This document shows, in pieces, positions 32,575 to 39,939 of a stretch of DNA of 64,000 nucleotides (the stretch's first letter is position 1; each line of letters starts with the position of its first letter). The position numbers and the translations under genes were made by a program. This stretch comes from Bacillota bacterium (GTDB taxonomy: Bacteria; Bacillota; Clostridia; Christensenellales; UMGS416). The DNA is taken from positions 8,269 through 72,268 of the forward strand of contig JAEWRW010000064.1 in assembly GCA_023398815.1 (NCBI GenBank), written 5' to 3'. A model generated the notes under the pieces. That model ran no database searches. It saw only the letters and a list, made by a program, of their open reading frames with translations, and had not been told where the DNA came from.

Positions 32575-33576
32575 TTACCCCTTTGCAGCCGCCCACAGGC
32601 CGCAAAGCGTGCCGTGCAGGCTGACCATGCGGGGCGCGGGCAGGGCGAGGCCCCATGCCTGGGCCGCGGCACCCAGGTCGTCGGTGCGGTCGGTAAGGAT
32701 GACCAGCCGCCCGCCGGGCCGCAGCACCCGCAGCGCCTCCCCCAGAAAGGCGTGGTAGAGCGCGGCGCTGTCCTCCACGGCGATCTGCCGGCCCCAGGGG
32801 GGGTTGGTGGCGATGGCGTCCACGCTGGCGTCGGCCAAAGGCAGCGCGCGGGCGTCCCATTGGGCGAGGGCGGCCTGCCCCCCGGTGTTGCGGGCCGCCA
32901 CGGCAAGGGTGTCACCGTCCTTGTCCCCACCCAGCACCGCTCCGTGAGGTAGGGTCAGCCGCTCGGCCAGCAGGGTGCCCGAGCCACAGAACGGATCGAG
33001 GAATACGTCCGCAGGGCCTGGAACGGTGAGCCGCACCATGGCGTGGGCGATGGTGGGCCGGATGGCCGCCGCCGCGAACACCCGCTCCCCCCGGAAGCGG
33101 AACGCCGCGTCGGTGAGCTTCAATGAAAGGAGCGCCCGGTCGCCCTCCAACGCCAGCCGCAGGGCCACATCGTGATCGTCGGGCGTGCCGGGCAGGAGCC
33201 CCAGCACCGCGCAGAGGGCACCCCGCGCGGCATCGGCGGCCTCAAACCGGCTGTAACTGTGCCGCCCCGTCCGGCTGGCGCTGACGTGCAATCGCCCGGC
33301 CAGCACAACCCCCACCGCCTCGCACACCTCGGCCACCGGCAGCGCCGCCAACGCCCGGCCCAGCGCCGGGAGGTCAGCGCGGTGGGGCCCGGCGGGCACC
33401 TCCCCAATGATGGCGTAGAGGTTATCTGCACAGCGCAGGGCCAGCGCACCGGGAACCTCCCCGGCCCAGCGCACCTGACCCCGGGCTGCGCGCGCCGCCG
33501 CGCCCAGCCGCTCGGCCACTTCATCGGCCAGCACATCCTCCAGCCCCGGGCAGCAGGTCGCCATCAGTTCGAGCAT
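32575..33576 (-). CDS. THUMP-type RNA (guanine) methyltransferase
   Basis: This 333-residue protein has an N-terminal THUMP-like RNA-binding region (about 1-150, CCPGLEDVLADEVAERLG) and a Rossmann methyltransferase domain with VFLDPFCGSGTLLAE (SAM site) and ATNPPWG (target base site). This combination marks tRNA/rRNA guanine-N2 methyltransferases of the Trm11/Trm14/RlmL kind. ATG at 33576 lies six bases after GGAGG. The exact modified nucleotide is unknown. Confidence 0.82.
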   Translation of the reverse strand: MLELMATCCPGLEDVLADEVAERLGAAARAARGQVRWAGEVPGALALRCADNLYAIIGEVPAGPHRADLPALGRALAALPVAEVCEAVGVVLAGRLHVSASRTGRHSYSRFEAADAARGALCAVLGLLPGTPDDHDVALRLALEGDRALLSLKLTDAAFRFRGERVFAAAAIRPTIAHAMVRLTVPGPADVFLDPFCGSGTLLAERLTLPHGAVLGGDKDGDTLAVAARNTGGQAALAQWDARALPLADASVDAIATNPPWGRQIAVEDSAALYHAFLGEALRVLRPGGRLVILTDRTDDLGAAAQAWGLALPAPRMVSLHGTLCGLWAAAKG

Positions 33577-33704
33577 GGGGTTCCTCCGTGTTTTGCTCCC
33601 CCCAGTATAGCACAGGCCTTTCTCGCTGGGCACATCACGCCTCGGCGATGGGGTCAAGAGCGAACGGGAACGTCTCAGCCTGCCGGGCGGCAGCCAGAAT
33701 TAAA

Positions 33705-33731
33705 CGCAGCGGCCGGAACCCGGCCGCTGCG
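33705..33731 (-). terminator. Terminator of the UlaG-like gene
   Basis: CGCAGCGGCCGG pairs with CCGGCCGCTGCG, then TTTAATTC on the minus strand. Confidence 0.75.
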
Positions 33732-33747
33732 CCAGAAACAGGTTGCC

Positions 33748-34551
33748 TTAGAGCAGATCCGCGACGACCTTCTCCCCCTTGCGGGCCAGGAGGTAGTGCT
33801 CCTCGGGCTTCAGGATGATGTGGTCGATGCCAGCCTCACCCGCCGCGTGCAGGAAACGCTCCGGCCGCACGGTGTTGGAGGGCACGACCCCGAAGTGCAT
33901 GGGGATCGTCAGCTTCGCGCCGATGGCCACAGAAAGATCGACGGCCTCGCGCACGTTGAGGTTGTTGTAGATGCCGTTGATGCAGGTGATGAGCACGTCC
34001 ACCTGCTCGTCGCGTTGGGCCAGGAGCTCGGCGCAGGCGCAGGTGTCGCCAGTGATGTAGATCTTCAGCCCGGCGCACTCCAGAATCAGGCCCACCGAGT
34101 CCGGCGTGTGGTTGGCAAACACCGGCCGCAGCACCATGTCGTGGAAGGTCAGGTGGTCACCGGGGCGCACCTCGGTGATGGCGTCAGACCGCACATTCAT
34201 GGCCCGCAGGTGGGCCGCCGAGCTGGGCACGGCGTAGTAGCGCTCGGGCCGGGCGTAGGCCTCCACCATCGGCAGGGTCTCGGGGTCGGTGTGGTCGATG
34301 TGGTCGTGGGTGAGGAACAGCCCGTCCACCCGGAACCGCTCCAGCCCGAAGGACGGCCAGTACATGCGGCGGCTCTCCAACCCCTCGTACTTCTCAATGA
34401 TGTTGGAAAGGTACGGATCCACACACAGCGTGTGGCCGCCGGGGCTCTTAAAGACGAAGCCAGCCTGGCCGATCCAGTTGATGAGCAGCCGTCCGGCGGG
34501 CACAATGGCCTCGCTCAGGTGCTCCACCGGCGAATGAAAGACATAGTTCAT
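33748..34551 (-). CDS. MBL-fold hydrolase, UlaG-like
   Basis: This 267-residue enzyme resembles L-ascorbate-6-phosphate lactonase UlaG and related metal-dependent hydrolases: WIGQAGFVFKSPGGHTLCVDPYLS, LTHDHIDHTDPET, ANHTPDSVGLILE, YITGDTCACAELL and MHFGVVPSN. The HxHxDH motif reads HDHIDH. ATG at 34551 follows AAGGGGGACGCCC. No ula transport genes are near, so the substrate may differ. Confidence 0.82.
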   Translation of the reverse strand: MNYVFHSPVEHLSEAIVPAGRLLINWIGQAGFVFKSPGGHTLCVDPYLSNIIEKYEGLESRRMYWPSFGLERFRVDGLFLTHDHIDHTDPETLPMVEAYARPERYYAVPSSAAHLRAMNVRSDAITEVRPGDHLTFHDMVLRPVFANHTPDSVGLILECAGLKIYITGDTCACAELLAQRDEQVDVLITCINGIYNNLNVREAVDLSVAIGAKLTIPMHFGVVPSNTVRPERFLHAAGEAGIDHIILKPEEHYLLARKGEKVVADLL

Positions 34552-34629
34552 GGGCGTCCCCCTTCTCTGCTTTTCTGTTGTACCATTTTATTCGACGGGG
34601 CATGCACAAACCCTGCCGGGTGTGCGTCT

Positions 34630-35130
34630 AGCCAATGCGGGTGGAGGAACCCTCTCCCCGGATTGGGGGGGAGGGGCGGCGGAAGTCTGGCGTACCGCCC
34701 TTCGTTCTCTCCTTCGGGGCGCGTTCGAGTTTTCCCCAGCCACATGGGCGAGGCCTGCGCAAAGCGCATGACCAGCCCGGGCGGCTGGCGGCACTTGGCT
34801 GGACACAGCACTCGCGTCTTCGACGCAGGAGAACTCCCCCCAACCCCTCCCCCTCAAATGAGGGAGGGGTGGCGGGAGTCTGTCGTACTGTCCTTCGTTC
34901 TCTCCTACGGGGCGCGTTCGAGTTTCCCCCTGATGATCGGCGGCACTCTGTTTGAGACAGCGGGCGGGGATGTTTGAGCAGGTGCGTTGCGTAGCAATGC
35001 ACCTGCGAGTTACCCGCCGCTGCTACCTAGCCCTGTGCCGATCGTCAGGTCTTGGAAACTCGTCCGCGCCCTTGCGGTTTTGGGCACTTTTGACGCATCC
35101 AAAAGTGCCGCCCGCGGCAGGCGCGTTTCT
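34630..35130 (-). repeat. E hairpins and foldback element C, with a partial C
   Basis: Two E hairpins (C-rich and G-rich arms at 34653-34676 and 34848-34872) flank a partial C copy (CGTTCGAGTTTTCC, 34719-34732). A complete inverted C runs from 34910 to 35130 with inner hairpin GCAGGTGCGTTGC/GCAATGCACCTGC (34976-35006) and outer arms GCGCGTTCGAGTTTCC/GGAAACTCGTCCGCGC. Confidence 0.7.
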
Positions 35131-35171
35131 TTATAAGTCTGGTGCTCGCATAGGCTATGGTAGTTGATCCA

Positions 35172-35352
35172 GCTGACCCTCCGTACGGCGCTTGCGCCAC
35201 TACATGGCGAGTGCTCTGCCGGTGCTCGCATTTGGGTTTGGTTGTCGCTCCAGCTGCCTTCCGCCCTCGCTTAGCGCTGCTGCGCAGCGAGTTCTTTGCC
35301 TGCGGCAAAGAACTGTAAGCTCGGTCGGTTGTGCGCGCCTGGGGACGCGCAC
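35172..35352 (-). repeat. Three-way-junction element B, inverted
   Basis: On the minus strand this is one full unit with leader hairpin GTGCGCG/CGCGCAC (35331-35352), hairpin b AGTTCTTTGCC/GGCAAAGAACT (35289-35315), hairpin c CGCTGCG/CAGCG and outer arms, followed by a half unit. The promoter of the next gene starts at its edge. Confidence 0.7.
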
Positions 35353-35354
35353 TG

Positions 35355-35363
35355 TGTTATACT
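35355..35363 (+). promoter_or_regulatory. Extended -10 promoter
   Basis: TGTTATACT is an extended -10 sequence 31 bases before the ATG at 35394. No good -35 is seen; the upstream DNA is the end of a B element. Confidence 0.5.
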
Positions 35364-35393
35364 GGTATACGAAAAACACCCCCGGAGGATGCT

Positions 35394-35861
35394 ATGAAAG
35401 CCATTCGTGTGAGCCTCACCGCCCTGCACCTGTTCGTCGGCGTCGGCGCGCTCTTTGGCGGCTCGGTCGCCCTGCTCAACCCCACCGCCCCCGTGCCCGG
35501 CATGACGACCGAGGTGTTGCGCAACGGGCCGTTCGCTGACTTCCTCATCCCGGGCCTTTTCCTGTTCATCGTGCTGGGCTTGGGCAACGTGGCCGGCGGC
35601 GTGCTGGCGCTGGTGCGGCGGCAGCACCCCTGGCAGGGTTATGTCACCGGGGTGCTGGGCGCGGCCATGGTGGGGTGGATTGTGGTGCAATGCCTGGTGC
35701 TGTGGTCGGTGAACGTGCTGCACGTCATCTTCTTCCTGCTGGGGGCGGCCCAGGGGCTGCTGGCACTCATGCTGCTGTGGGGGGAGAACCGCTTCCCCAT
35801 GGACATCGCGCGGCGGGTGCTGGGGCGTGCGCCGGTGCAGGTGGAGGACACCCGGGCGTGA
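35394..35861 (+). CDS. Hypothetical four-helix membrane protein
   Basis: This 155-residue protein has four transmembrane helices (about 5-28, 46-70, 80-100, 105-128). Family unknown to me. ATG at 35394 lies five bases after GGAGG. Its stop overlaps the GTG of the next gene, so it heads the operon that contains the two uracil-DNA glycosylase-family genes and an acetyltransferase. Confidence 0.65.
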   Translation: MKAIRVSLTALHLFVGVGALFGGSVALLNPTAPVPGMTTEVLRNGPFADFLIPGLFLFIVLGLGNVAGGVLALVRRQHPWQGYVTGVLGAAMVGWIVVQCLVLWSVNVLHVIFFLLGAAQGLLALMLLWGENRFPMDIARRVLGRAPVQVEDTRA

Positions 35862-36442
35862 CCGACGACAGAGACAACCAGTGGACGGCGCTGACCGCCG
35901 AGATTGCGGCCTGCACAGCCTGTGGCCTGTGCCAGGGGCGCAAGCAGGCCGTGCCGGGTGAAGGCGACCGTCAGGCGAGGGTGCTCTTTGTGGGCGAAGG
36001 CCCCGGCGCTGAGGAAGACCGCCAGGGCCGCCCCTTTGTGGGCCCGGCAGGTCAGCTCCTCGACCGGATGCTGGAAGCCGTGGGGCTCCGGCGGGAGGCG
36101 GTCTTCATCGCCAACGTGGTGAAGTGCCGCCCGCCCGCCAACCGCACTCCCACCGACGACGAGGCCGAGGCCTGCCTCAACTACCTGCGGCGGCAAGTCA
36201 AGCTCCTCCGACCGGAAATCATCGTGTGCATGGGCGGCACGGCGGTGCGCCACCTCATCGACCGGGACGCACGGGTGAGCCAGATGCGCGGGCAATGGGT
36301 GCGGCGGGGCGGCGTGGACATGCTGGCCACCTACCACCCGGCGGCCCTGCTGCGGCGGGAGGAATGGCTCATCGATTCCTGGCGGGACATGATGGCGCTC
36401 AAAGAACGACTGGGGCGGAGGGACGACGATGGCGGAGCATAG
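35858..36442 (+). CDS. Uracil-DNA glycosylase, family 4 (Fe-S type)
   Basis: This 194-residue enzyme would remove uracil from DNA to start base-excision repair. All family-4 marks are present: the first two cluster cysteines in CTACGLCQGR, motif GEGPGAEEDRQGRPFVGPAGQLLD, the third cysteine in NVVKCRPPANR, the fourth in EAEACLNYL and the late THP-type loop TYHPAALLR. The start is GTG at 35858, overlapping the previous stop, which GGAGGACACCCGGGC precedes. It overlaps the next gene, a paralogue, by 14 bases. Confidence 0.9.
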   Translation: MTDDRDNQWTALTAEIAACTACGLCQGRKQAVPGEGDRQARVLFVGEGPGAEEDRQGRPFVGPAGQLLDRMLEAVGLRREAVFIANVVKCRPPANRTPTDDEAEACLNYLRRQVKLLRPEIIVCMGGTAVRHLIDRDARVSQMRGQWVRRGGVDMLATYHPAALLRREEWLIDSWRDMMALKERLGRRDDDGGA

Positions 36443-37064
36443 GGAAGCGGCGCTGACAGCCGTGCGGAACCAATGCCAGGAGCTGCTGCGGACGGTGTAC
36501 CCGCCCGAGGGCCGACGCATGGTGTTTGGCCAGGGCGACCCCAACAGCCCCATCGTACTGGTGGGCGAGGCCCCCGGCGCTGAGGAGGAAGCTCAGGGCC
36601 TGCCCTTTGTGGGCAAGGCCGGCCAGAACCTCACCGAGTTTCTGGAGCACCTCCAGCTCCCCCGGGAGCGGCTCTACATCACCAACGTCGTGAAGTTCCG
36701 CCCCTACAAGGTGCACCCCCGCACCGGCAGCCGCAGCAACCGCCCCCCCACGCGGGAGGAGATTGAGCTGTGCTTCCACTTCCTGCGGCGGGAGATTGAG
36801 GTCATCCACCCCAAGGTGGTAGTGACGCTGGGCAACGTGGCCCTCAAGGCCGTGCGCGACGACCGCGCCGCCGTCATCGGGGCCTGCCACGGCCAACCCC
36901 TGCCCTGCGCCCTGGGGGAGACGGCCTTCCACCTTTTTCCCCTCTACCACCCGGCGTCCATCATCTACAACCGGGCGCTGGCCGATGTGTACCGGCAGGA
37001 TCTCGACGCACTGGGGGCCTTCCTCACCGAAACCGGCGTGAAACCGAAGGAGGCCCGGCCATGA
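36429..37064 (+). CDS. Uracil-DNA glycosylase family paralogue lacking most Fe-S cysteines
   Basis: This 211-residue protein shares GEAPGAEEEAQGLPFVGKAGQNL, NVVKFRPYK and LYHPASIIYN with the gene before it. The CxxC pair is reduced to a single Cys (RNQCQELL) and the third cysteine position is Phe (VKF); only the last (ELCFHFL) remains. A normal [4Fe-4S] cluster seems impossible. A 10-residue insert follows KFRP. It may be a cluster-free glycosylase or have a different substrate. ATG at 36429, with a 4-base overlap into the next gene. Confidence 0.85.
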   Translation: MAEHREAALTAVRNQCQELLRTVYPPEGRRMVFGQGDPNSPIVLVGEAPGAEEEAQGLPFVGKAGQNLTEFLEHLQLPRERLYITNVVKFRPYKVHPRTGSRSNRPPTREEIELCFHFLRREIEVIHPKVVVTLGNVALKAVRDDRAAVIGACHGQPLPCALGETAFHLFPLYHPASIIYNRALADVYRQDLDALGAFLTETGVKPKEARP

Positions 37065-37678
37065 CGACCGAGCCCCTGCCCTGCGAGCTCCCTCTCCTGC
37101 CCCTCGGCCCCCGGCAGGCGGCCCCCGCCGCCCGCACGCTGGCGCTGGCCTTTGCCGATGACCCGCTGGTCACCCGCATCTGCCCCGACCCCGCTACCCG
37201 CCTGGCGCTCATTGAGCCGGTGTTCCACTACACCGCGCGGCTGGCCGCCGCCAACGGGCAGGCCTGGGCCGTGGGCACCGCCCCCGACGGCGTGTCGCTG
37301 TGGCTGCCCAGCTGGCGCATGGGCTGCGCGCCCTGGCGCTGGTTCCTCTACGGCGGGCACCGGGTGGGCCGGGGCATGGAGCCCAGCCACTACCGGCTCT
37401 TGAATGAGGTGTCCGGCGTCATTGACCGGGAGCGCGACCGCGTGGCCCCGCGGCGGTATCGGTACCTATCGAACCTCGGGGTGCTGCCCGCCGCCCGGCG
37501 GCAGGGCTTGGCCACGGCGCTGGTGCTGCCCCCCGTGCAGGAGGCCGCCCGCCAGGGCCTGCCCACGCTGGTGGAGACGAACACCCCGGCGTCGCTCGCC
37601 TTTTACCGCGCCGTCGGGTTCCGTGTCATCAATGACTTCCGCGCCTATGGCATGGAGTATTATGTGCTGAGGGCATAG
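37061..37678 (+). CDS. GNAT acetyltransferase
   Basis: This 205-residue protein has an N-terminal AARTLALAFADDPLVTRICPD, the acetyl-CoA motif YLSNLGVLPAARRQGLATALV and the C-terminal SLAFYRAVGFRVINDF. The ATG at 37061 overlaps the UDG paralogue by four bases, so it is the last gene of the operon. The function is likely small-molecule acetylation. Confidence 0.85.
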   Translation: MTTEPLPCELPLLPLGPRQAAPAARTLALAFADDPLVTRICPDPATRLALIEPVFHYTARLAAANGQAWAVGTAPDGVSLWLPSWRMGCAPWRWFLYGGHRVGRGMEPSHYRLLNEVSGVIDRERDRVAPRRYRYLSNLGVLPAARRQGLATALVLPPVQEAARQGLPTLVETNTPASLAFYRAVGFRVINDFRAYGMEYYVLRA

Positions 37679-37699
37679 GGAAAGCGGAGTGGAAAGTTG

Positions 37700-37723
37700 C
37701 CAAAGGGGCGTGAGCCCCTTTGG
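37700..37723 (+). terminator. Terminator after the UDG operon
   Basis: CCAAAGGGGC pairs with GCCCCTTTGG around GTGA, then CCCCCTTTTT. Confidence 0.75.
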
Positions 37724-37907
37724 AATCCCCCTTTTTCGCCACGCGATGCCGGTAGGCGCTGCCAATCGCTGCTCAGCCCTATCCCCTAATCCGCAGAGGT
37801 GGCACCCGTCGCCGCCTTTTCTGTTTCCGTTTTTTCCTCTTTCCCCACCCTGTGCATAACTTGCCCGCCTGCCCCACACACTGACAAAAATGGCAGGAGT
37901 GTGGACG

Positions 37908-38807
37908 ATGGAACTCTATTACCCCCCGATGGGGCAGAAACCGGACAACAAGACGGTCAACGTGACCTTCCCGCCCCAGCACCAGGATCGCCAGCCCGGG
38001 CTGGAGCAGCCGATGAACCCACGGCCCATCTACGACGACCCGGCCCGGGTGGGCACGGGCAAGCTCGCGGGCAAGGTGGCGCTCATCACCGGCGGCGACA
38101 GCGGCATTGGCCGGGCGGCAGCGGTGGCCTTCGCGCGGGAGGGTGCGGCGGTGGCGGTGTCCTACCTCGACGAGCACGACGACGCCAACGACACGAAGAA
38201 GGTGGTGGAACGGCTGGGCGGGCGATGCCTGCTGCTGCCCGGCGACATCGCTGATGAGGCGACCTGCCAGCGGCTGGTGGCTGACACGGTGGCGGCGTTC
38301 GGCGCGCTCGATGTACTCGTGAACAACGCCGCGGTGCAATACCCGCAGAACAGCCTGCTGGACATCACCGCCCAGCAGCTGGAACAGACCTTCCGGGTCA
38401 ACGTCTTCGGCATGTTCCACCTCACACGGGCGGCGCTGCCCCACTTAAAGTGCGGCGCGTCCATCGTCAGCACCACCTCGGTGACGGCCTACGAGGGCAG
38501 CGAACGGCTGATCGACTATTCCTCCACCAAGGGGGCGATCGTCAGCTTCACCCGGGCGCTGGCACGCTCCTTAGCCGGGCAGGGCGTGCGCGTCAACGCC
38601 ATTGCCCCCGGCCCGGTGTGGACGCCCCTGCAGCCCGCCAGCTGGCCCGCCACCGACATTGAGACCTTCGGCGGCGACACCCCCATGGGCCGGGCTGCCC
38701 AACCCGCCGAGCTGGCCGCTGCCTACGTCTACCTTGCCTGCAACGATTCATCCTTTGTGACCGGCCAGGTGCTGCACGTCAATGGAGGCGCATGTATGCA
38801 CAGCTAG
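37908..38807 (+). CDS. SDR-family oxidoreductase (YdaD/YhdF type)
   Basis: This 299-residue short-chain dehydrogenase has the N-terminal extension typical of stress-linked YdaD/YhdF proteins (YYPPMGQKPDNKTVNVTFPPQ, LEQPMNPRP). The NADP site TGGDSGIGRAAA is followed by NNAAVQYPQ, the catalytic Ser region (STTSVTAYEGSE) and YSSTKGA (Tyr, Lys). The substrate is probably an aldehyde or ketone. The ATG at 37908 is chosen because AGGAG is eight bases upstream; an earlier ATG at 37890 lacks one. Confidence 0.9.
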   Translation: MELYYPPMGQKPDNKTVNVTFPPQHQDRQPGLEQPMNPRPIYDDPARVGTGKLAGKVALITGGDSGIGRAAAVAFAREGAAVAVSYLDEHDDANDTKKVVERLGGRCLLLPGDIADEATCQRLVADTVAAFGALDVLVNNAAVQYPQNSLLDITAQQLEQTFRVNVFGMFHLTRAALPHLKCGASIVSTTSVTAYEGSERLIDYSSTKGAIVSFTRALARSLAGQGVRVNAIAPGPVWTPLQPASWPATDIETFGGDTPMGRAAQPAELAAAYVYLACNDSSFVTGQVLHVNGGACMHS

Positions 38808-39240
38808 TCGCTGTGCGTTCGCGGCTGCCGCCTGCGGCGACAGCCGCGAGTTGGAGTGCTCGTCACAGGTTTGCTTGAGCCCCGCGACGTACACGCCGTC
38901 GCGGGGCTTTCGGTTGCGTGGGTCGTGCAGGGGTTTTGCGGGGGAGACGCGCCTTTGGGCGGGAGGGCTGAGTGCCACGGGCGAGCTACTTTGTGCCGCC
39001 GCCGGATGAACCGGCTGGCGGCTATTGGCTGTGTGGGGCGTGCGGGGGAACGCGCCTGTGGGCGGGAGGAGTGAGTGCCACGAGCGGGGCGTGCGGTAGC
39101 CGCTGCCCACTGGCCCCACATCGCTTGAGAGCGATGTGAGCAACGCGCAGCATTGCGATGGGCGGGATAAACCGCGGTGCGGCTGCTGGTTGTAGCACTC
39201 GCAGAAACCCTCTCCCCACCCCCTCCCCCAAACTGGGGGA
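38808..39240 (+). repeat. Terminator element D after the SDR gene, ending in E
   Basis: Hairpin CGGCTGCCGCC/GGCGACAGCCG (38820-38846), GAGTTGGAGTGCTCGTCACAG, the terminator at 38876-38909, GAGTGCCACG tails (38968 and 39070) and a GCCGGATGAACCGGC hairpin are followed by the E hairpin near 39225-39244. Confidence 0.65.
38876..38909 (+). terminator. Terminator of the SDR gene, within element D
   Basis: GAGCCCCGCGAC pairs with GTCGCGGGGCTT around GTACACGCC, then TCGGTT. Confidence 0.7.
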
Positions 39241-39287
39241 GGGGCAAAAAATGTTGGAGATGGCAGCAAAACCTGGCGTACCGTCTT

Positions 39288-39512
39288 TCGGGCGCGTTCG
39301 TGTTCCCGCCGGATGACTGGTGGTACTCGGCTTGAGACAGAGGGGAGGGATGTTTGAGCCTTTCCGTTGCGGAGCAAAAGGAAAGGCGAGTTACCTCCCT
39401 CTGGCACTCACCTTTGTGCCAGCCATCCGGTCTATGGGAACTCGTCCGCGCCTCCCAAAGCGTTTTGGGTCCTTTTGCGCTTCAAAAGGACCGCCCAGCG
39501 CAGCGCGTTTCT
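39288..39512 (-). repeat. Foldback element C, inverted
   Basis: Arms are GGGCGCGTTCGTGTTCCC and GGGAACTCGTCCGCGCC; inner hairpin CCTTTCCGTTGC/GCAAAAGGAAAGG (39358-39386); GGTCCTTTT/AAAAGGACC at 39468-39492. Confidence 0.75.
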
Positions 39513-39584
39513 GAGGAAAATGGAGCATATTGCCCAAGCAAAGACATCGCAGAGAACTGCGCGTACGAAACAATGCCGGCATCC

Positions 39585-39780
39585 TCACCCGTGCCAGTCG
39601 TCTGGCATAAGAAACTCGTCTGCGCCAGAGACTCTTTGGTTCCCTTGGCGCCACCCAATAGTGCCGCCCAGCGGCAACACTCCCTTTGTCGCGTCCAAAG
39701 CAGACCCGTATCGTTCCCCGCCTTCCACGCAAAGCCACGCTTGGAATCCTTTTGCGATATCAAGTGCCGCCCAGCACGCT
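39585..39780 (-). repeat. Decayed C element
   Basis: Recognisable but degenerate arms (GAAACTCGTCTGCGCC, AGTGCCGCCCAGCG twice) suggest an old copy that has lost pairing. The remaining gap up to 39865 holds nothing else I recognise. Confidence 0.45.
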
Positions 39781-39865
39781 AGACGTTCTAATTGTCGGTG
39801 ACGAAAAGCAACCCATCAACTCCCCCATTTCCTTTGGATACGGTCTATCCAACCCCTCCCTTTCC

Positions 39866-39894
39866 TTGTTATGTTGTACACTTATTGGTATAAT
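39866..39894 (+). promoter_or_regulatory. Promoter of the surface-protein gene
   Basis: TTGTTA (39866-39871) and TATAAT (39889-39894) are separated by 17 bp, 46 bases before the start. Confidence 0.8.
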
Positions 39895-39939
39895 GGCAAA
39901 AGTGTATAAAAAGATTCCAGAAATACCAGGAGGTAGTGT

